Assembly (NCBI GenBank): GCA_947177345.1
Contig: CAMWUB010000045.1
Location: 1 to 8,484 of the forward strand
Direction of reading: 5' to 3'
Origin: an uncultured Ruminococcus sp.
Lineage (GTDB): Bacteria; Bacillota; Clostridia; Oscillospirales; Ruminococcaceae
DNA length: 8,484 bases
Shown: positions 1-6,048 of the stretch, piece after piece
Layout of the letters: each line of letters begins with the position of its first letter
How positions within the stretch are numbered: position 1 is the stretch's first letter
Position numbers and translations under genes: made by a program
The notes under the pieces: model-generated
What the model was told of the DNA's origin: nothing
Databases searched by the model: none
What the model saw: the letters and a program-made list of their open reading frames with translations, nothing else

Positions 1-4
1 TTCT

Positions 5-30
5 ATAATAAAGCCTGTGGGCTTTTTTAT
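5..30. terminator. Hairpin terminator at the end of the heat-shock operon, probably bidirectional
   Basis: The stem AAAGCC (10-15) pairs with GGCTTT (20-25) around a TGTG loop, and with one mismatch the pairing extends outward to about 5 and 30. On the plus strand it is followed directly by more T residues (26-28). On the minus strand the hairpin is followed by TTTATTATAG, a weaker U-rich tail. It lies just after the stop codon of the 175-residue gene, so it plausibly ends the hrcA-grpE unit. It could equally serve a convergent plus-strand gene to the left of the window. Confidence 0.6.
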
Positions 31-36
31 TATTAA

Positions 37-564
37 TTATATATTACCGTGATATTTTCCGGCTTTTTTAAGTTTTCGGAGTTTACGTGTAATATTGTTA
101 TAATCCGTATGGCATTCATTAAATTCATTTTGATTTCTGCATACAGTGATTACTACTCTTGTTCTTAAAAATTCATACAGATTCAGAAAATTCAGTTTCC
201 GATTCCAGAAAAGCAATAATATATCATGATATTCTGAAATAAAATCAAGAACAACTTTTACATCACTTTCGTAACCTTTCGGTATACCAGCGAATACAAC
301 AGGGTTTTTGTCAATTGATACATAATAAAGAATGTCTTCAATGACAATCATCATACTTGGAATATCTGTAAATAATTCCTGAAACTTTCTGCCTTTCGGC
401 GTATCTGAAAATATATATCCGTTACATTTTCCGTTATCATATATATATGTTTCAACCGGTAATGAAAACCCTTTTATAAAATAAGGCGAAAGACGAGTAA
501 AAAAACATTCTTCCTCATCTTCTATCATCTGAATGAAGTCACGGGGTTCAGTTAAATCTATCAT
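37..564 (-). CDS. Hypothetical protein translationally coupled to grpE
   Basis: I do not recognise this 175-residue protein. It looks soluble: there is no signal peptide, and the hydrophobic stretches (for example MMIVIEDILYYV near residue 72 and DILLLFW near 114) look like core strands or helices rather than membrane spans. The N-terminus is acidic (EDEEE near residue 15). The C-terminus is basic (RKLRKLKKAGK, about 161-171), which could contact nucleic acid or an acidic partner, but that is a guess. Its ATG overlaps the grpE stop as TAATG and only a weak GGTGGCGG-like site precedes it, so translation is probably coupled to grpE. It should therefore share the CIRCE/HrcA heat-shock control. 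It sits where dnaK usually follows grpE. A hairpin lies immediately downstream. No function can be assigned from sequence alone. Confidence 0.8.
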   Translation of the reverse strand: MIDLTEPRDFIQMIEDEEECFFTRLSPYFIKGFSLPVETYIYDNGKCNGYIFSDTPKGRKFQELFTDIPSMMIVIEDILYYVSIDKNPVVFAGIPKGYESDVKVVLDFISEYHDILLLFWNRKLNFLNLYEFLRTRVVITVCRNQNEFNECHTDYNNITRKLRKLKKAGKYHGNI

Positions 565-1112
565 TATACTGCAACCGCCACCATTGCCGGACGAATAAGT
601 TTATCGCCTATTTTATAGCCTTTCTGGAATACTGTACATACATGATTGCTTGCATAGTCCGTGCCGTCCTGCTGACTTATTGCGTTATGAATATTCGGGT
701 CAAATTCCGCACCGAGTGCCTCTATAGCAGTTACGTTCATTTTTTCAAGGAAAGTTTTAAGCTGTCCGAAAATCATTGACATACCATTCTTGAAATTTTC
801 GTCAGTACATTCAACATCTAAGGAGCGTTCAAAGCTGTCTATAACCGGAAGCAGTTCCTCTATACATTTTGCAGAAGCATTTGAATAAGTTTCTGATTTT
901 TCTTTAGCTGTACGCTTACGGTAGTTATCGTATTCAGCGAAGAGCCTTATATATTTGTTATTTGCCTCGTTCAGAGCGTCCTCAAGATTGGCGATTTCCG
1001 TTGCGGTATCGTTATATTCTGCAACTTCGTCATCTTCCTCGGACATTTCGGGAATATTTTCCTCATTTAAAATTTTTTCTGTTTCTTCAGGAGTATTTTT
1101 ATTTTTTCCCAT
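564..1112 (-). CDS. grpE: GrpE, nucleotide exchange factor of the DnaK chaperone
   Basis: This is the cytoplasmic co-chaperone that drives ADP release from DnaK in the DnaK-DnaJ-GrpE folding cycle. The 182-residue length is normal for the family. Residues 1-40 are acidic and disordered-looking. A long helix follows (about 40-85, with LFAEYDNYRKRTAKEK at 57-72, the family's conserved helix motif). Next come the helical bundle (IEELLPVIDSFERSL, 84-98) and the C-terminal beta domain that touches DnaK (FDPNIHNAI at 137-145, QKGYKIGDKLIRPAMVAVA at 163-181). The start is the ATG six bases after AAAGGAG (minus strand, 1119-1125), which overlaps the hrcA stop. The gap to hrcA is 12 nt, so the two are cotranscribed from the CIRCE-controlled promoter. 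The identification is secure. Confidence 0.97.
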   Translation of the reverse strand: MGKNKNTPEETEKILNEENIPEMSEEDDEVAEYNDTATEIANLEDALNEANNKYIRLFAEYDNYRKRTAKEKSETYSNASAKCIEELLPVIDSFERSLDVECTDENFKNGMSMIFGQLKTFLEKMNVTAIEALGAEFDPNIHNAISQQDGTDYASNHVCTVFQKGYKIGDKLIRPAMVAVAV

Positions 1113-1124
1113 TGGATTCTCCTT

Positions 1125-2177
1125 TCATGACTGTGAATTATTTTCACCAGCCGGATTATTTATAATAACGTCGTCATCATCGCCGGACATAAGGCATGAA
1201 ATCTGTTGAGTAAGATACTCGATATACGGTATGATTTTCTTGTAATTCACTCTCATAGGTCCTATTATTCCGAGTGAACCGGCTTCCTTATCGCCACGGT
1301 GATATTTTGATACAATCAGACTTGAATTTCCGATAGCGAAATTATTTTCAGAACCGAATTTAACCTGAATACCGCTGAAAGTTTCGTCAAGTAAATCGGA
1401 TAAATCGCTTTTGTGTTCAATAAATTTGACTACTTCCATTTTATCGAGTTCGTCACAGGAGAGAAGTTTTTCACTTCCGCTGACTGTCAGCTCCTGTTGC
1501 CTCAGGTCTTCGGAAAGTTCACATAAACCCTTGACAAGCGGTGAAAGTGATACCATATAGGCACTCAATGCAGATACCATATTATTGAACATTTCTTCTG
1601 AAAGTTCCTCAACAGATACACCGCTCAGATTTTCTTCCATATACCGTGTGAAAAATTCAAGCTGTTCGTTGCTGAGGTCAAATTCAAGCCGACACGCCTT
1701 GTTTTTGATACTTCCGTTTGAAGTTATAAGCAATATTACATATAATCTTCTGCCGGTGGGAATAACTTCAACTTTTGAGATTACCGAAAATTTCGGCACT
1801 GAATTTGTGACGACTACCGCACATTGAGTAAGTTCCGCAAGGGCTGTAGTAGCGTTCTGAATAATCAGTTCTTCCGGAGTATCTTTGTCACCAAGCATTT
1901 TATCAAGGTAATTTTTTTCTTCTTCGGAGAGTGCCGAGGGATTCATAAGCTCATCAATATATAGCCTGTACCCTGCAAATGTAGGTATTCTTCCGGAAGA
2001 TGTATGTGGCTGTTCGAGGTAGCCAAGTTGTTCGAGTACCGCCATATCATTACGGATAGTTGCGGGTGAAACGTTAATATTATCAAGCTTAGAGATTGCT
2101 TTTGAACCGACAGGCTCGCCGGTTCTTATATACTCATCAACCACAGCAGTGAGAATTTTCAGTTTTCTGCTGTTCAC
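1125..2177 (-). CDS. hrcA: HrcA, heat-shock transcriptional repressor
   Basis: HrcA binds CIRCE operators and represses class I heat-shock genes. In the known model its activity depends on GroEL. The protein opens with a winged-helix domain (PVGSKAISKL, then VSPATIRNDMAVLEQLGYL) followed by the family signatures PHTSSGRIPT and GYRLYIDELM. It ends with the C-terminal motif GSLGIIGPMRVNY before YIEYLTQQIS. The tail after this is short and acidic (GDDDD). I place the start at the GTG at 2177, giving 350 residues and the usual family beginning (M-NSRKLKIL). A longer reading from a GTG at 2207 would begin inside the right-hand arm of the operator, in the region where transcription itself should start, and is unlikely. 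A GAAAGG site lies 11 nt before the chosen start. It is the first gene of the unit and very probably represses itself. Confidence 0.95.
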   Translation of the reverse strand: MNSRKLKILTAVVDEYIRTGEPVGSKAISKLDNINVSPATIRNDMAVLEQLGYLEQPHTSSGRIPTFAGYRLYIDELMNPSALSEEEKNYLDKMLGDKDTPEELIIQNATTALAELTQCAVVVTNSVPKFSVISKVEVIPTGRRLYVILLITSNGSIKNKACRLEFDLSNEQLEFFTRYMEENLSGVSVEELSEEMFNNMVSALSAYMVSLSPLVKGLCELSEDLRQQELTVSGSEKLLSCDELDKMEVVKFIEHKSDLSDLLDETFSGIQVKFGSENNFAIGNSSLIVSKYHRGDKEAGSLGIIGPMRVNYKKIIPYIEYLTQQISCLMSGDDDDVIINNPAGENNSQS

Positions 2178-2188
2178 GATTAACACAA

Positions 2189-2194
2189 CCTTTC
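2189..2194 (-). promoter_or_regulatory. Ribosome binding site of hrcA
   Basis: GAAAGG on the minus strand lies 11 nt upstream of the GTG at 2177. It would be only 2 nt from an in-frame GTG at 2186 and lies downstream of the GTG at 2207. Spacing therefore favours 2177, although 11 nt is on the long side. Confidence 0.55.
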
Positions 2195-2200
2195 GCTTAT

Positions 2201-2227
2201 TTAGCACTCTGTCTCTTTGAGTGCTAA
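2201..2227. promoter_or_regulatory. CIRCE operator (HrcA binding site)
   Basis: TTAGCACTC (2201-2209), a 9-nt spacer (2210-2218), then GAGTGCTAA (2219-2227). Both arms match the CIRCE consensus perfectly and are exact inverted repeats. It begins 4 nt after the predicted -10 box and covers the likely transcription start, the classical position for HrcA repression. It also lies in the 5' untranslated region of the hrcA transcript. Confidence 0.97.
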
Positions 2228-2231
2228 ATAT

Positions 2232-2260
2232 AATTTAACACTATTATGACGTTTTGTCAA
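2232..2260 (-). promoter_or_regulatory. Vegetative (sigma-A type) promoter of hrcA-grpE
   Basis: On the minus strand a perfect -35 box TTGACA (2255-2260) is followed by a 17-nt spacer and a -10 box TAAATT (2232-2237, 4 of 6 consensus positions). The predicted start falls near 2225, inside the CIRCE element, so bound HrcA would block RNA polymerase. Confidence 0.85.
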
Positions 2261-2335
2261 GTGTTTTATGCAAATTTGTCTGAATTACCAAAAAATACAG
2301 AATCATGTTAAATAAAGTAGTGAAGATACCTACAG

Positions 2336-2369
2336 AAAAACGGCTCTCTTACGATAAGAAAGCCGTTTT
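2336..2369 (-). terminator. Rho-independent terminator of the transporter operon
   Basis: AAAACGGCT (2337-2345) pairs with AGCCGTTTT (2361-2369). One C/A mismatch separates this from an inner TCTT/AAGA stem around an ACGAT loop. On the minus strand it ends in TTTTT (2336-2340), 46 nt after the binding-protein stop codon, so it closes that operon and insulates the heat-shock promoter. The stem also ends in TTTT on the plus strand, so weak bidirectional action is possible. Confidence 0.88.
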
Positions 2370-2374
2370 CCGTT

Positions 2375-2412
2375 AGAAAGGAGGTTTATATATTAAAAAC
2401 TTGATAGCGTAA
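2375..2412 (+). other. Orphan ribosome binding site with a start-like stretch lacking ATG (possible gene relic)
   Basis: The plus strand carries AGAAAGGAGG (2375-2384), a full-consensus Shine-Dalgarno sequence, but no gene follows. At start-codon distance there is ATT AAA AAC TTG ATA GCG TAA (2392-2412). If ATT were ATG this would read MKNLIA-stop, close to the MKNLII start of the neighbouring binding protein. In both places the string AGAAAGG is followed by exactly 10 nt, then AT(G/T)AAAAACTT. This could be the remnant of a related gene start on the opposite strand, or chance in AT-rich DNA. Read on the minus strand it is CCTCCTTTCT, the same as the tail of 16S rRNA, within the 3' untranslated region of the transporter mRNA. 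Confidence 0.35.
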
Positions 2413-2414
2413 AA

Positions 2415-4868
2415 TTAAGCCTGCTCACTGAGGAGTATGGAAACACGGTTCTGAATCATATCGCAAGCCTGCTGAGAGGTTGCCTCACCCTTGAAATATT
2501 TCTGTACTTCGGTAGAAATTATTTCATTTATATCGTCGCCAGCACCGTCTAAAATTATTTTGTCGGCTTTTTTTATGTAGTCAACAATGAAGTCTTTTTC
2601 CTCTTTGGTGAGCGGATTTATAGTTATTTCCTTGTTGTTTATGTAGTAGGAGTTATCGTATTCGACTTTGTTTCCGTCGTCGTCGAGATAGTAAGGTTTA
2701 TGCATAGCGGCTTCGGCTTTCTTCTCGAAAGCGTCTACAAGGGTAGGAAGTCCCCACATATAATGATTGGTATCGCTTGCCTGATAGTCCATTGTGAAAA
2801 ATTCCTTGATAAATTCCCAGCACGTATCCTTGGACGGTGAACTTTCAAGAATAGCGAATGAGTTCTGCATATTTATACTTGCTCCCTTGCCGTCTGTTGA
2901 GGGTATACCTACCATTGTTATGTCTTCACCGCCGAAGTATGCAGTTTTTTCTGTTGTAAATTCCGTAAGTTCGGAGAAGTGAATACTGTCAAGTAAAGCC
3001 TTATCCTCCATAAGTAAGGTATCCTGTTCGTTCCAGTATTCCTGCATCTCGTCATCTGTAGCGGTTTCCCAGTTGATTTCCTCGGATTCGTCGGGGAACT
3101 CGTTGCAGAACTCCAGAATCTTCTTGAAATCGTCGTTATTGAAATCGCATTCCGCCTTATCGAAGTCTACAAAACTCATGATAGTCGGGGCGAGAATCGA
3201 AAATGCGGTATCTTTTGTATTACCATATCTTGTTATTTTCATATCTTTGTTATCGTGCATGGTATCTATGAAATCGTCAATAGTCCAGTTTTCCTCGTCG
3301 AAGTATTTTGATTTACAAGCCATAGTTTCTACATTAAAAGTAGGTGAAAGTGAATATAATTTACCTTTTATGGTACTTGCCTTTATGATGTTAGGCATAA
3401 TATCATCTTCGGATAAGTCGGAATCTTTTTCAAGATACGTCGAGAGGTCAGCATAAGTTTCATGCGGTGCGAGTTCAGCAATGAGGCTGTAATCATAAGT
3501 TACAATCATATCCGGAGCGTTACCGGAAACTATATCCATTTTTAACTGTTTCTGTGCGGAATTTATTGGTGTACTTTTTTCTTCGTCCCATTCGTTGTAT
3601 TTGCTGTAGTCTGCGATTTTTATTCTGTAGTCTGTCTGCGATTTGTTAAACTCCGTAATCTTTGAGGTAATAGCCTGGTCACTGTAAAGCATACCGACAG
3701 TGATAACAGTCTGATTAGCAAGTTCGTCGGGATTACGTTTAGTGAGACGTACAAAACCTGCTGAATCGTTACCGTCATAATCATCGACATATGCTATGAA
3801 GTCGCCGTCCTCAAGGGATATAATATTGCGTACACTGTATGTATTTATATCAGAATCAAGCCAGTTGATAATCTCGCTGATTTTGTTATCTTCGTTCATA
3901 CCATACAGACCGTTATTAGTGACGAAAAATAATTTATAGTCGCCTGCTCCCTGATATATGTCGTTTATGTTTAAATCGCTTTTACCCTCTTCCGATTCGG
4001 TGGCAATGGTCTTGAAAGTTTTTGAGTTCATATCAACAGTAAATACATTGTCACCGTTTTTACTGTAACCACAGGCGAAAATATTTCCCTCAGTATCAGT
4101 TGTGAAATCGTTTATGTAGTGAATGTCATTACCGGTACTTATTTTTCCGTTGATACGTCCGTTTTCGTCGGCAATAAGATAAATGTCTTCCTCACCGCTC
4201 ATAGCCATAAGAATATTACCCTTGTTATCGGCGACTATGTTATTTATGTGTATACCTTCGTATATGGAATCGCTACTGTAATCATTTATATTTGAGAGTT
4301 CATTTTCCGCAAGTACCTGACCGTCCGGACTGAGTTTATAGAGAATACAGGAATATTCAGCGGCTTCGTACATGGCATCAAAATCAAAGTTTTCGTAATC
4401 GAAGTCAGGGTCATCATAGTCAGGAAGTTTGAAGTCACCGTAGTCTATAAGGGTGAGAAGTGCATATATAAAGCCGTCCGGAGATACAGTTGTTCTCAGA
4501 TATGACTGTGAGTTTTCAGGTTTCGGGAAGTCAAGGGAAATTTCATTGAATCCGCTGAAGTCCATATCAGTGAGATATAATTTGTTTCCGTCATTTGACC
4601 CACCCATGATAAGCACCTGTGAAGTGTCTTTGATATAGTACATACTGTCGATATAGTCAGCCGGAATGTCAATATCCATATCAACAGAGCTGTACGAGTT
4701 TTTTATGACGTTGTTGGCAGTCTGGGCAGTTTGATTATCGCCGGATTTTACAACGGAATTTCCGTCGGAATTGTTATTATTTTTCTTATCTCCGCATGAG
4801 TAAGCGGAAAATACCATAGCTACAGTAAGCACACCGCTGACTGTACGTTTAATAATTAAGTTTTTCAT
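2415..4868 (-). CDS. Large lipoprotein: propeller-like domain fused to a family 1 extracellular solute-binding domain
   Basis: An 817-residue secreted lipoprotein, the likely substrate receptor of the ABC importer whose permease lies upstream in this operon. Residues 1-24 form a signal peptide (KR then a hydrophobic core) with a lipobox-like AYSC, Cys25 being the anchor. A polar N/D/S linker follows (about 26-60). Residues about 60-385 contain repeated short beta units of the kind D-x-x-G-N-I (DGFIYAL, NKGNILMAM, TEGNIFACG, NNGLYGM), which suggests a beta-propeller. An acidic aromatic insert (about 149-166) interrupts it. Residues about 386-817 match family 1 solute-binding proteins: VITVGMLY, then VSGNAPDMIV, KGKLYSLSP, and a C-terminal VQKYFKGEATSQQACDMIQN segment. 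The start is an ATG 10 nt after AGAAAGG. Sugars or oligosaccharides are the usual ligands of this family, but the ligand here cannot be read. The gene is last in its operon, 42 nt after the preceding gene. Confidence 0.9.
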   Translation of the reverse strand: MKNLIIKRTVSGVLTVAMVFSAYSCGDKKNNNNSDGNSVVKSGDNQTAQTANNVIKNSYSSVDMDIDIPADYIDSMYYIKDTSQVLIMGGSNDGNKLYLTDMDFSGFNEISLDFPKPENSQSYLRTTVSPDGFIYALLTLIDYGDFKLPDYDDPDFDYENFDFDAMYEAAEYSCILYKLSPDGQVLAENELSNINDYSSDSIYEGIHINNIVADNKGNILMAMSGEEDIYLIADENGRINGKISTGNDIHYINDFTTDTEGNIFACGYSKNGDNVFTVDMNSKTFKTIATESEEGKSDLNINDIYQGAGDYKLFFVTNNGLYGMNEDNKISEIINWLDSDINTYSVRNIISLEDGDFIAYVDDYDGNDSAGFVRLTKRNPDELANQTVITVGMLYSDQAITSKITEFNKSQTDYRIKIADYSKYNEWDEEKSTPINSAQKQLKMDIVSGNAPDMIVTYDYSLIAELAPHETYADLSTYLEKDSDLSEDDIMPNIIKASTIKGKLYSLSPTFNVETMACKSKYFDEENWTIDDFIDTMHDNKDMKITRYGNTKDTAFSILAPTIMSFVDFDKAECDFNNDDFKKILEFCNEFPDESEEINWETATDDEMQEYWNEQDTLLMEDKALLDSIHFSELTEFTTEKTAYFGGEDITMVGIPSTDGKGASINMQNSFAILESSPSKDTCWEFIKEFFTMDYQASDTNHYMWGLPTLVDAFEKKAEAAMHKPYYLDDDGNKVEYDNSYYINNKEITINPLTKEEKDFIVDYIKKADKIILDGAGDDINEIISTEVQKYFKGEATSQQACDMIQNRVSILLSEQA

Positions 4869-4910
4869 TATAAATTTACCTTTCTGTTTTAATTTTTATA
4901 TATTTTTTAT

Positions 4911-6032
4911 TTATACTTTCTCTTGTTTCTTGAATATTTTTTCTTTTATATCTCTTCTCCGTCTGTCTATGAATATTGATACAGCACGCAGGACAGCCGG
5001 TTTTTTTCTTTTCAGGAACATCACCGCAAGTATCACAAGCCATATCGCCGTGAGAGCAGGTACTATAATTAATATTTTACGTGAAAAATATATAAATGTC
5101 AACTTGAATTCTACAATTCTTGAAGCGTTTTCCCAATACGGATAGTTTATATTATTTTTTATTACGGCATAGTCTGATATTTTCCTGAAAGCCTTTGAAC
5201 GTACCGAAGCTTTAAAACGTGTACTGTTCTTTACTATTGAATACTTATCCTTATAATTTTCAGAAAACTGTTTCTTTACGGAATTATATGCAAAGTTTTC
5301 AACAGGATTAGGAAAGACTGTTTCATAACAGGTTATCTTATTGAATTTTTCAGATACTACAGTTGAATTTTCATTATTTCCGGAAAGTTTAAGAATCTCC
5401 GCCACACCGTCATATGATACGTATATTCTTGGAAGTTTTCCGATACAATTTTTTTCCGGTTCAGATTCCGGATTTTCAATAACTCCGGATATATAGAATT
5501 TAACGCCGTCTATATAGAGGTACATTCCGGCAACGTCATAAGAGCCATATAACTCCCATGCAAGATTTCTGTCAATGACCGCACCGTCATGCATTAAGTC
5601 GCCTTCACCGAAAAATGAACCGCTTACTAACTTGAAATTACGGAACATAAAGAAATCGCCACCGACTGCTGTAAGTATAGCATCAGATTTTCCGGTGAGG
5701 TCACCTCGTATAGTGTAAGTACCTGCCGGTGTACTGTATGCCTCAGCATACGGAAGATTTTTACCGTCTGTTTCTATTGATACGTTCTGAAGTTCCTTTA
5801 CGAGTTCAGCCCGTACCGCATTAATTGAATCGGTTGTGAATCCTGAATCGTCTGAAAGAAATACACTTGTCTGTGCAAAACTTTCTGAACTGCCGTTTTT
5901 CCAGATGTCAGCGGTATAATTATATTTCTGAGATACCGCCATAGAATGACCGACTACTGATAATATACATATCGCTGTTATTATGGCAAGGTTCAGAATC
6001 AAAACTATTATATATTTTATATTGCGTTTCAC
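4911..6032 (-). CDS. Membrane protein with MacB-like extracytoplasmic core domain, no FtsX module
   Basis: A 373-residue protein with one N-terminal membrane helix (about 6-28, YIIVLILNLAIITAICILSV), a large outside domain, one C-terminal helix (about 319-340, IIVPALTAIWLVILAVMFL) and a strongly basic cytoplasmic tail (RKKPAV, DRRRRDIKEK). The middle of the outside domain matches the MacB periplasmic core pattern: GGDFFMFRNFKLVSGSFF, then GAVIDRNLAWELYGSYDVAG, then a short strand ending in FYISGVIE. MacB and related exporters have this domain followed by three FtsX helices, and here only one helix follows. No ATPase is visible beside it. I place the start at the GTG at 6032, which is 8 nt after AAAGGCGG. 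A GTG at 6041 lies directly against that site and would add only three residues. It follows the adaptor gene by 14 nt, so a joint complex is plausible. Confidence 0.8.
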   Translation of the reverse strand: MKRNIKYIIVLILNLAIITAICILSVVGHSMAVSQKYNYTADIWKNGSSESFAQTSVFLSDDSGFTTDSINAVRAELVKELQNVSIETDGKNLPYAEAYSTPAGTYTIRGDLTGKSDAILTAVGGDFFMFRNFKLVSGSFFGEGDLMHDGAVIDRNLAWELYGSYDVAGMYLYIDGVKFYISGVIENPESEPEKNCIGKLPRIYVSYDGVAEILKLSGNNENSTVVSEKFNKITCYETVFPNPVENFAYNSVKKQFSENYKDKYSIVKNSTRFKASVRSKAFRKISDYAVIKNNINYPYWENASRIVEFKLTFIYFSRKILIIVPALTAIWLVILAVMFLKRKKPAVLRAVSIFIDRRRRDIKEKIFKKQEKV

Positions 6033-6040
6033 CTGAAACA

Positions 6041-6048
6041 CCGCCTTT
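6041..6048 (-). promoter_or_regulatory. Ribosome binding site that fixes the GTG start of the MacB-like gene
   Basis: AAAGGCGG on the minus strand differs from AAAGGAGG by one base and overlaps the stop codon of the adaptor gene. It lies 8 nt before the GTG at 6032. The other in-frame GTG, at 6041, shares its last G and leaves no spacer. Confidence 0.65.

Noticed and set aside
955..1209. Plus-strand open frames of 84 and 67 codons across the grpE start and hrcA end
   Set aside because: They lie antisense to two well-identified genes, have serine/phenylalanine-rich shadow composition and no convincing ribosome binding site.
2316..2335. Small inverted repeat GTAG/CTAC beside the terminator
   Set aside because: A four-base stem with a loop of about nine bases is too weak to support as a structure or operator.
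3073..3456. Plus-strand open frame of 127 codons inside the binding-protein gene
   Set aside because: It is antisense to a well-supported coding region, rich in Ser and Leu as complement-frame shadows are, and has no recognisable protein family.
4869..4910. Possible internal promoter in the 42-nt AT-rich gap before the binding-protein gene
   Set aside because: The gap is almost all A and T, so -10-like strings are expected by chance, and no -35 box at proper spacing is evident. Only the ribosome binding site is supported.
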